NCBI GenBank assembly: GCA_963978895.1
Contig: OZ022245.1
Location: 5,483,307-5,547,306 of the forward strand
Origin: Erpobdella octoculata
Lineage: Eukaryota; Annelida; Clitellata; Hirudinida; Erpobdellidae
DNA length: 64,000 bases
Reading direction: 5' to 3'
The translations under genes were made by a program, and so were the position numbers. The notes below the pieces were generated by a model. That model made no database searches, was not told where the DNA came from, and was given only the letters and a program-made list of their open reading frames with translations. Each line of letters starts with the position of its first letter. Within the stretch, counting starts at the first letter, position 1. This document shows, piece after piece, positions 51,115-63,949 of the stretch.

Positions 51115-52173
51115 TCAACTCTGTTTTATCTTTGAGCAAGTAGACAAACTTTCACTGGGAGTGAACTTGTTCATAAAGATGAACCCTATTACTATAAGAG
51201 ATGCTCCAAGACACCACATTGCATTAAGTTTTTCTTCAAACAACATCCAGCCACATATTGCCTGACCAAACATAATCAAATAGTTAGCAGATATATCTTC
51301 CAATAAACTTTAGTTTAAATGTATAAATTTAAATATAATCAATTGGAATAGTGGTTTATAATTTACTAAATTAGTAACTGTAACAAGCATTATTTTTACA
51401 AATAATTAATACTAAAATTAACAAATAAAACTAAAATCCAACAGAAAAAAAGAGATTTGTAGATGAGTTTGTTATGGCTGAAATCAACGTTGAGAGAGGT
51501 TGCAGACTCTTTGTAAAAAATGTCCACATGAGTGCATTGCAGAGGAAGATGATAACAAAACAAAAGATTCTGACAACGAGACTCGGCTGAAAAATAATCA
51601 AAATTGATTTCAAACTTTAATAATTAATTAGTATTAGCAACATCTGAGAAATCTTGTATTTATTTTAGTGTAATGATGTCACAAGTCACAGTCTTAAGCC
51701 CGTAATAGTAACAATTATTGAATGCCTCAAATAAAATTTTTCCATCATAAACATTTTTTTATTTAAATTACACCAATGAACTCTCAAATTATTTTGTCAA
51801 TCACAATATTTTCCTTGTGATAGCATTTTTCAGTATAGTTTTATTAGCGATATATAATTCACTACAAAAATATAACTTTTACCTGAACATTAAACACAAT
51901 TTTTCTTGTTAAAATGTTTTGAATTTAAATAATAAATATTGTAAGAAAAACTAGTTTTAACTCAAAAGTAATGAGACTTACATAGTAGCATACATTTTCA
52001 ATTTCAATGCCAATGTCACTATCATCCTTTTCATCATTTAAAATCTTTTTAATCCAGTAGGAGCACAGAGTGTTTATATACATGCCCATTGCAAGTTTCC
52101 CAAATATAGAGGCACTTGCGGCAAAAAGACCAGCGGTGATTGCCCAACGAAATCCTTCAGCTTTGGATGACAT
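51115..52173 (-). CDS. TMEM42: TMEM42-like multi-pass membrane protein (EamA/drug-metabolite transporter fold)
   Basis: Three phase-0 exons, 52173-51982, 51586-51443 and 51261-51115, give 160 residues (human TMEM42 has 159). Start MSSKAEGFRW; helix 1 includes AITAGLFAASASIFGKLAMG. A polar loop (NDEKDDSDIGIEIE) follows, then a helix with the family motif CNALMWTFFTKSL and SAITNSSTNLFFS. The last exon has AICGWMLFEEKLNAMWCLGASLIVIGFIF. The order and the W-T-F-F and W-x-G-A-x-L motifs match TMEM42, a small half-size member of the EamA superfamily whose transport activity is unproven. The donor of exon 2 (GTTGGA) is weak, but the joint matches the human alignment. The start could lie a few codons upstream. 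Confidence 0.85.
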
Positions 52174-52980
52174 TCTTTTCTTTACAGCATATCTTAAAAT
52201 ATTTTTATATTGCCAGCTATAACCAACAATGTAAAATTTGTCCAAATTCAAATTAAATCTTTACTTGACTAATATTAGAAATGATTGTGATTATTTCTGT
52301 AAAATATATCTTTTATATATGAAACACATCTTTAATTAGTTTGTTTAATGAACTACCATTCAGTTTTAAGTCTTCTAAAGAAAGTCTAAGACTTATTTTA
52401 GACTCTGAGACTTATTAAGTCTTAATAATTAAGACTTAGAGTGACTTAGCCTCCGAAACACACCTGTTTTGAACGATAATATGTGTCACTGCCACTAAAG
52501 TACTATGGTAAATAACAACTTAATTGTAGATTTATTCCAAGTAAATTCAATGCGTAATGAGAAAGAAAAACACACACAAGCAGAGATTGTAATTTTAAAA
52601 AAAAGTTTGTTAAAAGATAAAATTAACAAATATACATCTGTGTTAAGTAATTGTGGTGAACTTCTGGCAGGCAGTGGTGTATGATATGCGGAAAAAATGA
52701 CGTCGAGATGACTTTTGGCACAGGCTGAATAGCCTAATTAAGAGTGGGGGTAAAAGCTTTTTTATCAATTACTCATTTAATTTTGTAATATATTTGTAAT
52801 ATACCCCTTTTTCCTACTCTGGTCCCTTTCTCTGGAACTCTCTTCCTACTTCTCTTACTAAATCTACTTCTCTCACTGGCGTTCAAATTGCATTCGACCG
52901 TTTGGCTTTCCAGCAAAAGTATTCACCACGAACCTGTGACCAAGACATGCCCATCGGGACGGGGGTGCCACCCCCCCACT
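52174..52980. other. Intergenic, retroelement scraps
   Basis: 52800-52910 resembles in reverse the tail segment at 41.5-41.6 kb (CTACTCTGGTCCCTTTCTCTGGAACTCTCTTCC), a LINE C-terminal scrap. Around 52570-52640 is a piece shared with 7.37 kb. No gene is seen. Confidence 0.45.
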
Positions 52981-52984
52981 TTTC

Positions 52985-53112
52985 GACAAGCTGTCGGTAA
53001 CAAATATATTGTCGGTACGGCTTATATTGTCAGTTACAAATATATTGTTGGTACAACTTATATTGTCGGTACAACTTATATTGTCAGTTAAAAATATATT
53101 GTCGGTACAAAT
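52985..53112. repeat. Minisatellite of TATTGTCGGTACAACTTA units
   Basis: Seven to eight degenerate direct copies of an approximately 18-bp unit (ATATTGTCGGTACAACTT). It lies just left of the foldback element. Confidence 0.8.
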
Positions 53113-53154
53113 ATAATGCCAGCTACGCTGTAGGATGAGAGCGCACACCAGTAC

Positions 53155-54594
53155 GGTGTCACGACAAAACGTTCACAGACAAAATGTTCAACGACAAAAT
53201 GTTCCCGACAAAACGTTCACGACACAACGTTCACGACAAAATGTTCACGACAAAATGAACACCGACAAAACGTTCACAGACAAAATGTTCACAGACAAAA
53301 TGTTCAACGACAAAATGTTCACGACAAAACGTTCACGACAAAACGTTCACAAAAAATGTTCACGCACAAAATGTTCACAGACAAAATGTTCAACGACACA
53401 ACGTTCACGACAAAATGTTCACGATTGCAACTTTTAATTTTAGTTTAGTTTTTAAATGATCAAATATTTTGTGTTTCACGAAATGAGCACAAATAAAACG
53501 TTAACAATACTAAATGCAATGCTAATTTGAACTAATTTCCTCTTTGATACTCCTAACTCAAATGGCAACCAGATGAGTATGGATCGGAGTACTGTAAACT
53601 GTTTCAGTAAGAAGAAAAGATAATGACAGATGAGATGAGATAGCTGTAATAGGAAAATACAATTGGTTATGAATTTGAGATCGCTTGAATCTTCATTTTC
53701 AAATATGCAAACGACGTAAAGAAAGCTTAATGGCTGTATTATAAAGATTAAAAAGTTAAGGGTATCCAAGAGAAAATTAACCAAGCCGCATTAACTAGTT
53801 AATAAATGGAACGATGATAAAAAGTGTCAAAATATGAAATCTTTATATACTCCGATCGAAAAGAAAAAGAAATGCAATTAATTGAGATTTATTTGATGTT
53901 TCAATCTTAATTAAGTGAAGGACAGAAATAAGCTTTGATCGTTGTAGCCTAGCGATTAAGAAGTTATCGGCTTCCATGAGCAATATAGCGGCTTTAATTA
54001 CCTAATTAACGTAGCGATGACTTGGGTAAAGACTCAATAAGCAGCAAATTGAAGATCATTTGATGTTTCAATTTTAATTAAGTGAACGACAGAAATAAGT
54101 CTCGATCGATATTTTTTGTTTTTTGCATGTTTGGTTTTACGGTTAACTTAAAATAAATGTTTGATAAGTTGATTGTTGCCAATATGTGTTAGTGTCATAC
54201 ACACATACTCTGCTTAGGTAAATCAAATGGTGAATAGAAACACCACAAAAATGACTTAATAATTAGTTTGCAAGCGATCTTGACATAATAGAACAAAAGG
54301 TGTATTTTTCAGTGTGAACATTTTGTCGTGAACGTTGTGTCGTGAACGTTTAGTCGTGAACATTTTGTCTGTGAACATTTTGTGCGTGAACATTTTTCGT
54401 GAACGTTTTGTCGTGAACGTTTTGTCGTGAACATTTTGTCGTTGAACATTTTGTCGTTGAACATTTTGTCTGTGAACGTTTTGTCGGTGTTCATTTTGTC
54501 GTGAACATTTTGTCGTGAACGTTGTGTCGTGAACGTTTTGTCGGGAACATTTTGTCGTTGAACATTTTGTCTGTGAACGTTTTGTCGTGGAACC
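53155..54594. mobile_element. Foldback element with long tandem-repeat arms and 9-bp target duplication
   Basis: The arms at 53155-53431 and about 54315-54594 are near-identical inverted copies. Each is made of about 18 tandem variants of ACGACAAAATGTTC (and ACGTTC). Both sides are bordered by CACCAGTAC (53146-53154 and 54595-54603), a 9-bp duplication. Long arms of short direct repeats plus 9-bp duplications are the pattern of Drosophila FB elements (MULE-related). The core holds a 102-codon minus frame at 53784-53476 rich in hydrophobic helices (LLDTLNFLIFIIQPLSFLY), of unknown nature. Confidence 0.8.
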
Positions 54595-54699
54595 CACCAG
54601 TACACACACACGTAGGAAAGTGCTGACCATGTAGCACAATTGACATCCTTGGCTATATACTATGAAAGGAAAGCGCAAACCAGCACACGAGCACATTGG

Positions 54700-55687
54700 A
54701 AAGTTTTAATAGAGCTAGCAGGTCTCGGGAGAATAGCGGGCCTAGCTAGGAAGCTGAAACTTTCAGCATAGCTTTATATTGGATGACAATTAATTCAATT
54801 AAAAAAAACTTAATTTGAACATCTTTCGTATTTCTAAATCGAATGTATTTGAAATAAAAGTTTGTGTTGAAAAACTCTTTTTTTTCTTTACTTGTTATAT
54901 TTTATTTTGTGTCATACTCTTTCTGTCTATTCTATTTTATATACAAAATGACTTTTATATTGGTTTTAATCAATTTGATCCCAATAAAAATTTCATTGTG
55001 ATAAACTATTTTCTATTCGTTATTATAATTAGTATTGAAAACTAAAAATAATGGGGAAACATGGGAATGGGGTACGAGTCTTTAAAAGTTGTTGTTTCTG
55101 TTGTCAAAAGTGGATCGTTAGTAAAAACTAAAACTTCTAAAATTATTTTAAGTCTGCTTTAAAAATGCTATAAAAACCCGTATCCTAGTACGAAACCACT
55201 AGTGTATATCAAAAGCTACCCATTGGCGAAATGACCATTTACTAAAGGCATACACTTTAGTGATCCTCCTATCTAAAAATTGCTATTTTTAAAATTTTAA
55301 TACAAAATATATTTAATTTTAAAAAAATGAGTACAATAATTTTATTCTTTAGCCTGTTTTTTTTTCAAATTCAACAAAAACATTAGGGTTGCGGTAATAC
55401 CCAATTTTATGTGTTTTTAAATAAACAATATATAAAACCAATAATTTATTTTTTTTAATAACTACAAACTTTGTCGTTAAAATTGGACGGTTACATCTCC
55501 CCAGGATGGGCATGTTAGCTACGGGCCTGGACCAAGGTCGCAGGCGTAGCACTTGATCGAGTGTCTCCTCTGGGTCAATAAAGATAATTGGTCAAGAAAC
55601 CTTGGAATCAGATGTTTAATCTGAATGCAGACTTACTCATTTGGAGCAAATCGTTCTTTAAACTGGTTGACTATGCTTTTGGGTCGG
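54700..55687. other. Intergenic dispersed repeats
   Basis: 54735-54880 is an inverted copy of 7165-7320 (GCTAGGAAGCTGAAACTTTCAGCAT). 54960-55330 is a copy of 12120-12600. No gene is seen. Confidence 0.5.
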
Positions 55688-55695
55688 GTCCAAAA

Positions 55696-56493
55696 CAGTG
55701 ATGGGCAACAAACTACTTTCAAGTAGTTAAACTTTTCTGTAGTTACATTTACTTTTTAGTAGTTAAACTATGTAGTTAACTACTTTTTGTCAGAGGTAGT
55801 TTAACTAAAGTAGTTAACTACTTTTAACTACTTTTAACTACTTTTTTCTATGAACTTGTACACTAATACATTGCATTGCTGTATTAGGCCTCACATGATC
55901 ACCATTAATTATGTTCACCATCTAATTTATTAAATAAAGCCATGACAAACTGTTTTTTTAATTTATTAATGAAAAGACACATATTTTATAAGTTAAATAT
56001 CCAGTCAATCAATCTACTTCAGACGGTGTCAAACATCGTCTTATTACCTGTAGATGATTATCTTTTGAGTACATGACGCAGGAAAACAAGCTTTTCAAAC
56101 ATACTGTCAGACACTTTGCACCGTCTTGGCACTAATATTTGACCTGCACAACTGAACAGTTTCTCAACAGCAGAACTGCTTGGTAGACTTGTATTAAACT
56201 TGAGAAAAACTCTTGTTAGATGAGGATACATGAGCAGTGAGTTTGTTGTTGAGTCATTTGAAGCCAGCTCTTTGCGTAAAATATTATACAGGCTGATTTA
56301 ATTTTTTTAGACTTTAACTACTTTTAGGTAGTTAAACTAATTGTAGTTAACTACTCTAAAAAATAGTTAAACTATTCTTTAACTACCGGTTACTTTCGGG
56401 TAGTTAAACTTTTTGCCTTAACTACTCCCATGTAGTTAAACTAGTAGTTATCTACTAAAGTAGTTAAAAGTAGTTAACTACTGCCCATCACTG
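55696..56493 (-). mobile_element. hAT transposon with TAGTTAACTAC sub-terminal arrays
   Basis: Inverted ends CAGTGATGGGCA and exact 8-bp target duplication GTCCAAAA (55688-55695 and 56494-56501). Both ends carry many copies of AGTAGTTAACTAC, presumably transposase binding arrays (inference). On the minus strand at about 56240-56060 is a decayed hAT dimerisation domain (LPSSSAVEKLFSCAGQI.VPRR). The rest of the transposase is gone. It is inserted into a GGGTCGGGTC repeat. Confidence 0.9.
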
Positions 56494-56501
56494 GTCCAAA
56501 A

Positions 56502-57681
56502 CAAGTGGGTCGGGTCATAAAATAAAAAACAAAAATAGGTTGGGTCGGGTCAGATTTTTTGGCGGGTCGGGTCTTCAAAATTAGACCCATGGACAACTCT
56601 GACAATAACATTTTTGATAACTTATTAAATATTTAATTTGCAAAATAATTGCCAATTCAAATATGTCTCGAAATACACGGACACACGCGTTGCGCGTCAT
56701 TTCAAAATCGACACAGACAAGTTTTCGGGGGGCGGGCTTTTCCTCTGGCTGCGCCTATGTGTGTGAGAACATTTGCTTATCACATCCAAGCCGCAGGAGC
56801 AATCTTAACAACATTTGGCATGCAGGTAGATAAAAAAAAATTGAAAGATTAAAAAAATTCTGTTATTTATTTGTCGTTTCATTGGCATAAAAGAAAAAAA
56901 AAACTAAGCAAAAAACCTCCCGGGCAACACCGGGTAACCCTGTCAGTAAGCTATATAATGGCGGGCAAATTTGGCCACTCCTGGAAAATGCTGAAGTTAC
57001 GTCCCTTGCGTGGTGGCGTTCCTGGCCATAAATCTAGAATAATAAAATTCTATATAGGTATATATGTTTGTGGCTAAAATAAAATGGTTCCCATGCTCCC
57101 CTAAATCTGTCAGTAGTTCAGCTTGCGACGTCTGCAATTTGAACGCCCTTGAAGAACTTTTAAGTTCACAAAAATATTATATTTTAAAAAGTGAACACGC
57201 TGTTAGCAATTCTGATTTTTCGTTGTGACCAATGAAGAATCAGAATTAAATTTGTTCATAATAAGATTTAACGAGCTTGGGTCATCTGGGATTTGTTTAT
57301 AAGTTTTTGCCCCGGTGGGCGTAAGTTTTAAACCCGGAGCTTGCACTGTGTGGATGTCACACACGTAACTTTTTTGTCTTCTAATTTGTTGTTGTATGTT
57401 ATAAACTACGTGTAATTTGATGTTAGCAATAAATATTCGTTCATCGGAAATTGGTCATCTCCAGTCATAACTCAGACTGTCAGAGTCATAAGTAAGTCAT
57501 AAGTCATAGACATAGAGTGTCATAGACTGACATAAAGACATAGACTTCATCATAGAGAGAGTCATGTGAAATAAAAATAAATAAGATATCAAGAACAATT
57601 CAATTAATAAGACAATTTAAGTTATTTCTCGGGTTTAGCTTCACTTTCATTCAAGTCAGTTCATCGGAACAAGTTTTAATT
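56502..57681. other. Intergenic, VPS35L upstream region
   Basis: GGGTCGGGTC repeat to about 56590, a Helitron-like tail (CTCCCGGGCAACACCGGGTAACCCTGTCAGT, 56918-56946), then unique-looking DNA. 57470-57570 has many GTCATAGAC/AGTCATAAG units just before the VPS35L start. The promoter is probably within 57300-57650, but no clear core element was recognised. Confidence 0.4.
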
Positions 57682-60600
57682 ATGGAGTGGAGAGCCAGAC
57701 CAAGAAATTACGATATCGAAAGACGATCTTTGAAAAATCTATCTCTGGAAGAAGTGGACAGCCACCCACTCAGATCTAGCGTTCTAGCAGTTACGTCATT
57801 AAAACAACCAGTAGTTAATGTTTCAATTGATCAGACGAGCACATTCGAGGATCCACTCTCCAAGTTCGCTGCGGAAGCGACATATTTTGAGGAGCAGACG
57901 AACCAGAAGAAGAAATCAACTAACAGCATTCTTTCTGATGATCTTTTAAAGCAGAATAACGTCAATTCAGCTGATGACATTAAAAAGGGTAATTTGAGTA
58001 CATTTGCTTTTGCCGTGACTTCTCGACTTGTGTGATTTGTGTGTGTTATCAAAAAATTTTGATTTTACACATGTGAGAAATTGACATGTTCATGCTGTTT
58101 ATCCTATCGTGTCTTGAATGTGACTAGAACACATTTTGCAGTTTTCATTAGTGATTTTATCAAGTGACTTTATATTTTGTTGCACTTCATCGGGTCAGGA
58201 TCTTCAGATGACAGTGGATTTGAGACATGGTCTCACAAGCAGACAGCAATTCTACTTATGTTTACAACGTCACAAAAGCTGTCCCTCATCACGCACTCAA
58301 GTAAGAAAGAGGTGGCAACGAAGGCACTGCCGACATCCGTTTCCGAAAAGGTTACTAAACGGTTGTGTGACTTTCTGTTTTATGGACATTATGAGTTTTA
58401 CTTTGTGGTATTATAAGTTTGTTTTAATGATTTCTTGTTTTCAATATATAAATGTTTTGTGTGATGTTATAAATATCTACAGGCGATTGGAATTCAATAA
58501 GAAATGGTCATTCATTTTTACATGGCAAACTTACTTTAGATTTTTTCTCTGACAAGATTTAGCTTTGGTCTTTTATCAGTAATACTTTCTTTTGTGTGTT
58601 TTATCACTGCATCATTTTATCTCCATTGTTTAGTATTAAGATTGAAATTCATGGCAAAAAAATCAAAATCTTCATAGCCTGAATCAATGTAGAGTCCTAC
58701 CATGTTATGTCGCCAACCCAACCTCTCGGCTTACACGGAAACTTGATTTTTGAACGATCGTTTTTCATCTCAATTTATTGCCATCCTCGTCTCGTGTTGG
58801 AAACTATTATGGAATGGAATTTTGAAGATAGATAATGAGATATGCACACAATTTCTATTCAGGTTAAGAACAGATTGGAACAACTGGATGAATTAGAAGA
58901 GGGATCTGTTCATGAGACTTTGACCTTGACACAAGAAGAATATGTAGGTCATATCAACAAACTTGGAAGTTCATTGGCTGCCGCCTGGAAAGAAGATCAG
59001 AGAGTGAAGACTTTAAAAATAGCCATCCAGGTTATTAATTTTTTTTATTTTGACATTTGCGGCAGTCAACAAGCTTCATTATTGTGACAGTTCTATGGTG
59101 CCGATGTACTTGCAAATGTTTGACAGTTTAATTGTTGTAGATTTGCCGAGATATTTGTATAAAAATTGAGAAATTAATTTTTGCTGTATTTTTTCTATCT
59201 AAGGTTCCTAGGTGTTTTTAATAATCTTGAACCAGTTTGTTACCATTACACCATTACTAATTGTAAAGAAAGCAGGAAAATGAGCAACTTTTCGATTCTT
59301 TATAGCATTAGTGTGGTTTTCATTATATTGATTTGTGTGTATAAAATTTGAAATGGTCTAATTTTTTTTAACAGGTTGTAATATTTTTCATTTAGTGAAT
59401 TATTTTTTGATCTTTTCATTTATTTTCCAAATTATTTTTTTAATTCCCTTATATTAACTTCAATGCCGGTCCTGCTTGCGTGATAAATATCTTGCAAATC
59501 TAGAAAGTGAAAATTAACCAACTTTCCGTCATCCAATCGAGCTGAAATTTGAAATATAGGCTTGCTTCATGACAGTACATTGTATTAAAATTTTACAATT
59601 TTCCAATTAAATATTTAATTAAAAATGGTTTATCTATATTTTGAAACAACAATGAATCAAACATAAATATATTATTAATTACATTTATAAATTTAAGAAA
59701 GAAAATTGTCATTAAAAAAAAAGATTTGCCTTAAATGAAAAGTGCTGAATCATAAAATATAAGGAATTTGTAGAAAAAAAAACTGTTTCTTGCATGTAAT
59801 AGTAGTAAGCTCATCAATTATATCCATTTGAGTTGAGTTTTGGTTTTGAGTCATTAAAAATAATAATCTGTTCATTATTTTACGTTTTTATCATTGAAAA
59901 ATGGTAAAAAAAACTTAAAAAAAAACATCCAAGCTACACTGGGTAACCCTGCTATTTAATTATATTAATGTAGTGCTTTAAAGTGAGCTTCCTATCTCTG
60001 GTTGAAACAGAGCTGCTTAATAAAACTTTGGAATTTTTCATTTCTGTAGTGTTTTTAACTTCATATTATTCTCATTATATGGTTGTTTATATGTCTATGC
60101 TGTGCTCAAAACTCTTTCTTCCAATCTAATAAGTCTTGTATTAAAATAAACTTATCATTTAATAATCTTTTCTTGAATTTATGTTGGTACAACAATATGT
60201 TACTCTTTAATCAATGCATATATCATAAATAATGTTTTTATTTAAAATGTTGTTATTTATATATTTATTGTCTAAAAATAAATTTGACTTTTTTTTCGCA
60301 AAAAGTCTGCGAAACTCCTGAACGACACCTCCTCGAAGCAGTTTTATCCGAGCAAGTTCGTCGTCATAACTGAAATACTCGACAACTTCGGCCATCTTGT
60401 TTTCGAGCGACTTCTCGAGAAATCGTCAGCCTCGTCTTCTTCTTCAGCCTCGTCTTCCTCTCGCAAGCAAATTCTTTCCGTTTCAGATATCGATCCGGAT
60501 TTGGTTTGTTTTCAAAATATTAAAAAAATTAAATGCTTGTTATTATTGTTATTAAATATTTTGATTAAATTTAATTTATTTAATATTTATATTCTATAAT

Positions 60601-63600
60601 TTAAATCATAAAATAAATAACAAAAAACTTCGGTCATTTACTTCTTGACATCAGATATCAGACACGGCCAAGGAAACGTGTCGCAACTGGTTTTTCAAGA
60701 TCGCTTCCATCCGAGAACTTCTTCCGCGAATCTACATCGAAGCAAGCCTCTTAAAATGTTTTGATTTCTTAAAGAGGGGGGCAGCAGAATCTGCTCTCGA
60801 GAGGCTGGTCGGGGCAGCGAGAGGAGTTGCAGACCCCCTTGTCTCTGCTTATCTTAGGTGCTATCTTGCAAGGGTGGGGGACTCGCTGCTTGCCACGAGG
60901 GCCTCGAAGACTTCATCTAGCCACCGGTCAACCAGCCACCATCAAAACAATCGAACAGCATGTCCGTTTACCATGTGCAGAGCCGGTATTCCCATGTCTC
61001 TTGATATTCATCTAATGAATGCACTTTCGGACTCCGTTCATTCACTCGAGTTTCCTTCTTTCGTTACCGGACGAGCCGTCAAAAGAAAAGATTCAAGAGA
61101 TTCAGAGGATTGGAGGAAGCAGTTGCATTACTTTGCTCCTGCTGTGGAGTGGATGCTGAGGTGTCTGGCGAGGACCGCTGTTGTCCACACGCGTGAATTT
61201 GCCGTCTTTGATGCGGCTTTCGATTTATCTCGAGAGTGCAAACACCAAGGAGTTAAGTCTCTTATGATTGGCAGTTTGATCGACCAATTGCCTGATTTCT
61301 ATGTTGCTGAGAAATCTATTGAATTCAGGAAGGTTGTGTCTGAACTTGAGGGCGATGAAGTTTTGTGAGTTTTTTTTTACATCATTTTATTTAATTATTT
61401 TTTTATTAATTTTTTATTTTAAATAATCGTATATTTTATTAAACCACAAGGTCCGACCTCTATTCCCGCCTCGGATCCGCGCTCACCAAGAGATCAGACC
61501 CGCCTGAATCGGACAGGCGACCTCTCTTGAACGACGTCTGGAGGTTGATAACCATCTTCGAACGACCTCGAGACTACATGAACTGCGCCGCGGTCTGGTC
61601 TGCTTTTGTGGCGCGTCACTTTGGAAGGAAAGAGATAAACGTGGTGATGGGAGACATAGTCAGAAAACTCACTCCAGATCGGGCTTTTGAGTCTGAACAG
61701 ATATCGCTTAAGTCCATCATGGGTCATTTCATGGGATGCAGTAGACTGCCGCTTATTGAATTTGTAGCTGTCTCGAATTTCCTGCCTTTTCTTGATATTT
61801 TTGAAGGAGAATCAAAGGTTTGTAGATTGTTGTTGAGCATGGAGATGTACCGATATATAAATGTTGTAGAATGTGGAGGTGTGCAGATATATGAATGTTG
61901 TATAATGTCGAGGTGAACAGATGATATATATTATTGTATTATAGTGTGGATATGTACAGATATATGGTTGTATTATGGTGTGAAGATTTACAGATATATG
62001 ATTGTATTATAGTGTGGAGAAGTTCAGATATAAGATTGTATTATAGTGTGGAGATGTATGATTGTTGTTTCTTTGAATTATCCTATTTAAATGTTCAACT
62101 TACATTAATATTGTGAGACATTAGTAAAGTGTCATCTATCCTACTACAAAGATGAACTATATAAATCTTATTGTATTTCAGGCATTAGTCTGTAAGGACA
62201 TTTTGATGAAGTATTCTGAAGAAGTTCGAAGGGCAAGGTCGTACGAAGTATCAAAAGATGTCACACTGTCTGATCCGATGGTCACGCACACGTTGATGTC
62301 TCTGTGTAAAATCTTGCACGACCAGGTCACGGCATTGTGTGCCGACGAAGAGGTCATATACTTTTGCATCGTGATTGTTGTTTTGTGTTTAAAGACCAAT
62401 TTATGAGTGACGCGTTAAGATATCACTTTGTTTGTGCAGGCATCTCTTCTTTTTATGGTGATGGTTACCTGATGAGATTTGAAAAGATTAAATATTTCAA
62501 TTTCAGGTGAGAACAATCGGCAACCTCATCAACGATTTCATAACCACTGTCGTCAAGGACACCGAAAAAGCTCAGCTCAGTTTTTACGTTGAGTGTCGAT
62601 CATCCTTCTGCAACATCGACCCCGTTCTCACCTTTCTCGTTCACAAGGTCAACGACCTTTCCGTCAACGGAAAATCGAACTCCGTCGTTGTGAAAAGGCA
62701 CGACGGAACATTCCTGAGGGCTTGCAGTGCTTATTCCTTCATCACCATTCCTTCGCTCAATGGTGTCCTGCAGAGATTACACCTGTACTTGGTTTCCGGT
62801 CAGGTGGCACTGCAGAATCAGTGCACGGCTCAAGCCGACTCCTTCTTCAAGTCTGCCATCAAACTTTTGCCTGAAGTTCCCAGGTACTTCGAGAAAATTT
62901 TTTATTGATCTTGAATGTATTTTTAAGCTTGAAGCATCTAAAAACTTATTTGTGCCAGTTTAGTTTCAAGATGTTTATGAATCATACTCATCTTAATGAT
63001 CTCTATGAAAATTATCTATCTAAAACTATCATCTTACCTACTGATATTCGATTTTATGATTCATTGTGTCTTTTTTAAATAAGACACCATGTTGATTGAC
63101 AGACCGATACCAGGCATCCTGCATCATGGTGTCTGGTTGAGCAAATCAATAGCTCATTTGTCTGTATAAAGTGTTAACAACTTAAGACTTATTATTTTAA
63201 AACTTGTATTCTGGAGGAACCTTCGTAAGTGCCTCAGAATTTCTTGGCGCTATATAAATAAATTATTGTTAATATTATAAATAACTGTAATTATTATTAT
63301 TATTATTATTAGATATCTGGAAATAGAAGGAAAAGCAGTTCACTCTGAAACAATGTTGATCGAGTTCCTGAGAAATCTCTGCAGCAGCCTCATCGTCTTA
63401 CCGGACCCACCTGATCAAGTTCCTCTTTTCCATTTCAAGGAGTTTCTCATGGCCATAGAAAGCTATTCCTGGGATGCACGTCAGGATACAAGAGTTCTGG
63501 CCTACTGCGCCCTTCTGACTTCCTTGGCCGCAATATCTCAAGAGTGCCTGCCCTACGGAGTATCGGGCGTGGATTCGGACGATCTCCTATACGGGTCGGA

Positions 63601-63949
63601 CCCGAAGTTTCTTGCCGAAGTGGCTAGGCTGGCCTCAGATGTGTCGACAAGACTCTTAGAATATTTAGAGTCTTTGGAAAGATCGAAGCTGGTCGTTATG
63701 GCAACGATGGTGTTTGATCTCTTGGTTGGTCATTTGGAACTGACGTCATGCACGTTGTTTTTCAAGAAACTTTGGTCGTTCATCGGAAGCGGTAATTTGA
63801 GGAAAGAGAGCGGCGAAGATCTTTTCATATCTAAAAATACATTCGACAGTTCAGTTTCCACAAACGTGAGCAAGGTAGTGACTAGAGTGAGAGAGATGGC
63901 AGTTAAAGATTTGAAGTATAAAAAGTTTATCGATTTAATGCTTTCGTGA
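57682..63949 (+). CDS. VPS35L: VPS35L (retriever complex subunit, C16orf62 homologue)
   Basis: Nine exons join cleanly to 1028 residues: 57682-57988, 58199-58350, 58863-59030, 60306-60503, 60655-61364, 61451-61817, 62182-62352, 62507-62883 and 63313-63949. VPS35L is the large alpha-solenoid of the retriever complex (with VPS26C and VPS29), which works with the CCC and WASH complexes to recycle cargo from endosomes. Conserved blocks in order are [132 protein letters not shown] and [17 protein letters not shown]. Human VPS35L has 963 residues. The extra length comes from a Ser-rich insert at the end of exon 4 and a Ser/His-rich insert in exon 5. The gene looks intact and is not linked to its neighbours. 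Confidence 0.94.
59450..59960. repeat. MITE-like and Helitron-like scraps in VPS35L intron 3
   Basis: 59450-59565 is one end of the 6.1-kb MITE-like family (TATATTAACTTC, GGTCCTGCTTGC, CATCCAATCGAGCTGAA). 59932-59958 is a degenerate tail (AAGCTACACTGGGTAACCCTGCTA). Confidence 0.6.
61828..62065. repeat. Degenerate minisatellite in VPS35L intron 6
   Basis: Five to six copies of an approximately 37-bp unit (GTATTATAGTGTGGAGATGTACAGATATATGATT) begin 10 bases after the splice donor. Units vary by point changes and small gaps. Confidence 0.8.
63090..63312. repeat. Retroelement 3'-tail-like sequence in VPS35L intron 8
   Basis: It ends in CTTGGCGCTATATAAATAAATTATTGTTAAT and a (TTA)n run. This GCGCTATATAAAT ending is common at the 3' ends of CR1/L2-type LINEs and their SINEs. 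No reading frame remains. Confidence 0.45.

Noticed and set aside
52873..53437. Coding frames rich in DKTFTTQRSRQNVH-type repeats
   Set aside because: They are translations of the ACGACAAAATGTTC tandem array in the foldback arms.
55349..55552. 67-codon minus-strand frame near a GC-rich patch
   Set aside because: It only partly overlaps a repeat-like segment and has no domain or splice support.
61494..61727. Minus-strand frame overlapping VPS35L exon 6
   Set aside because: It is the antisense shadow of a well-supported exon.
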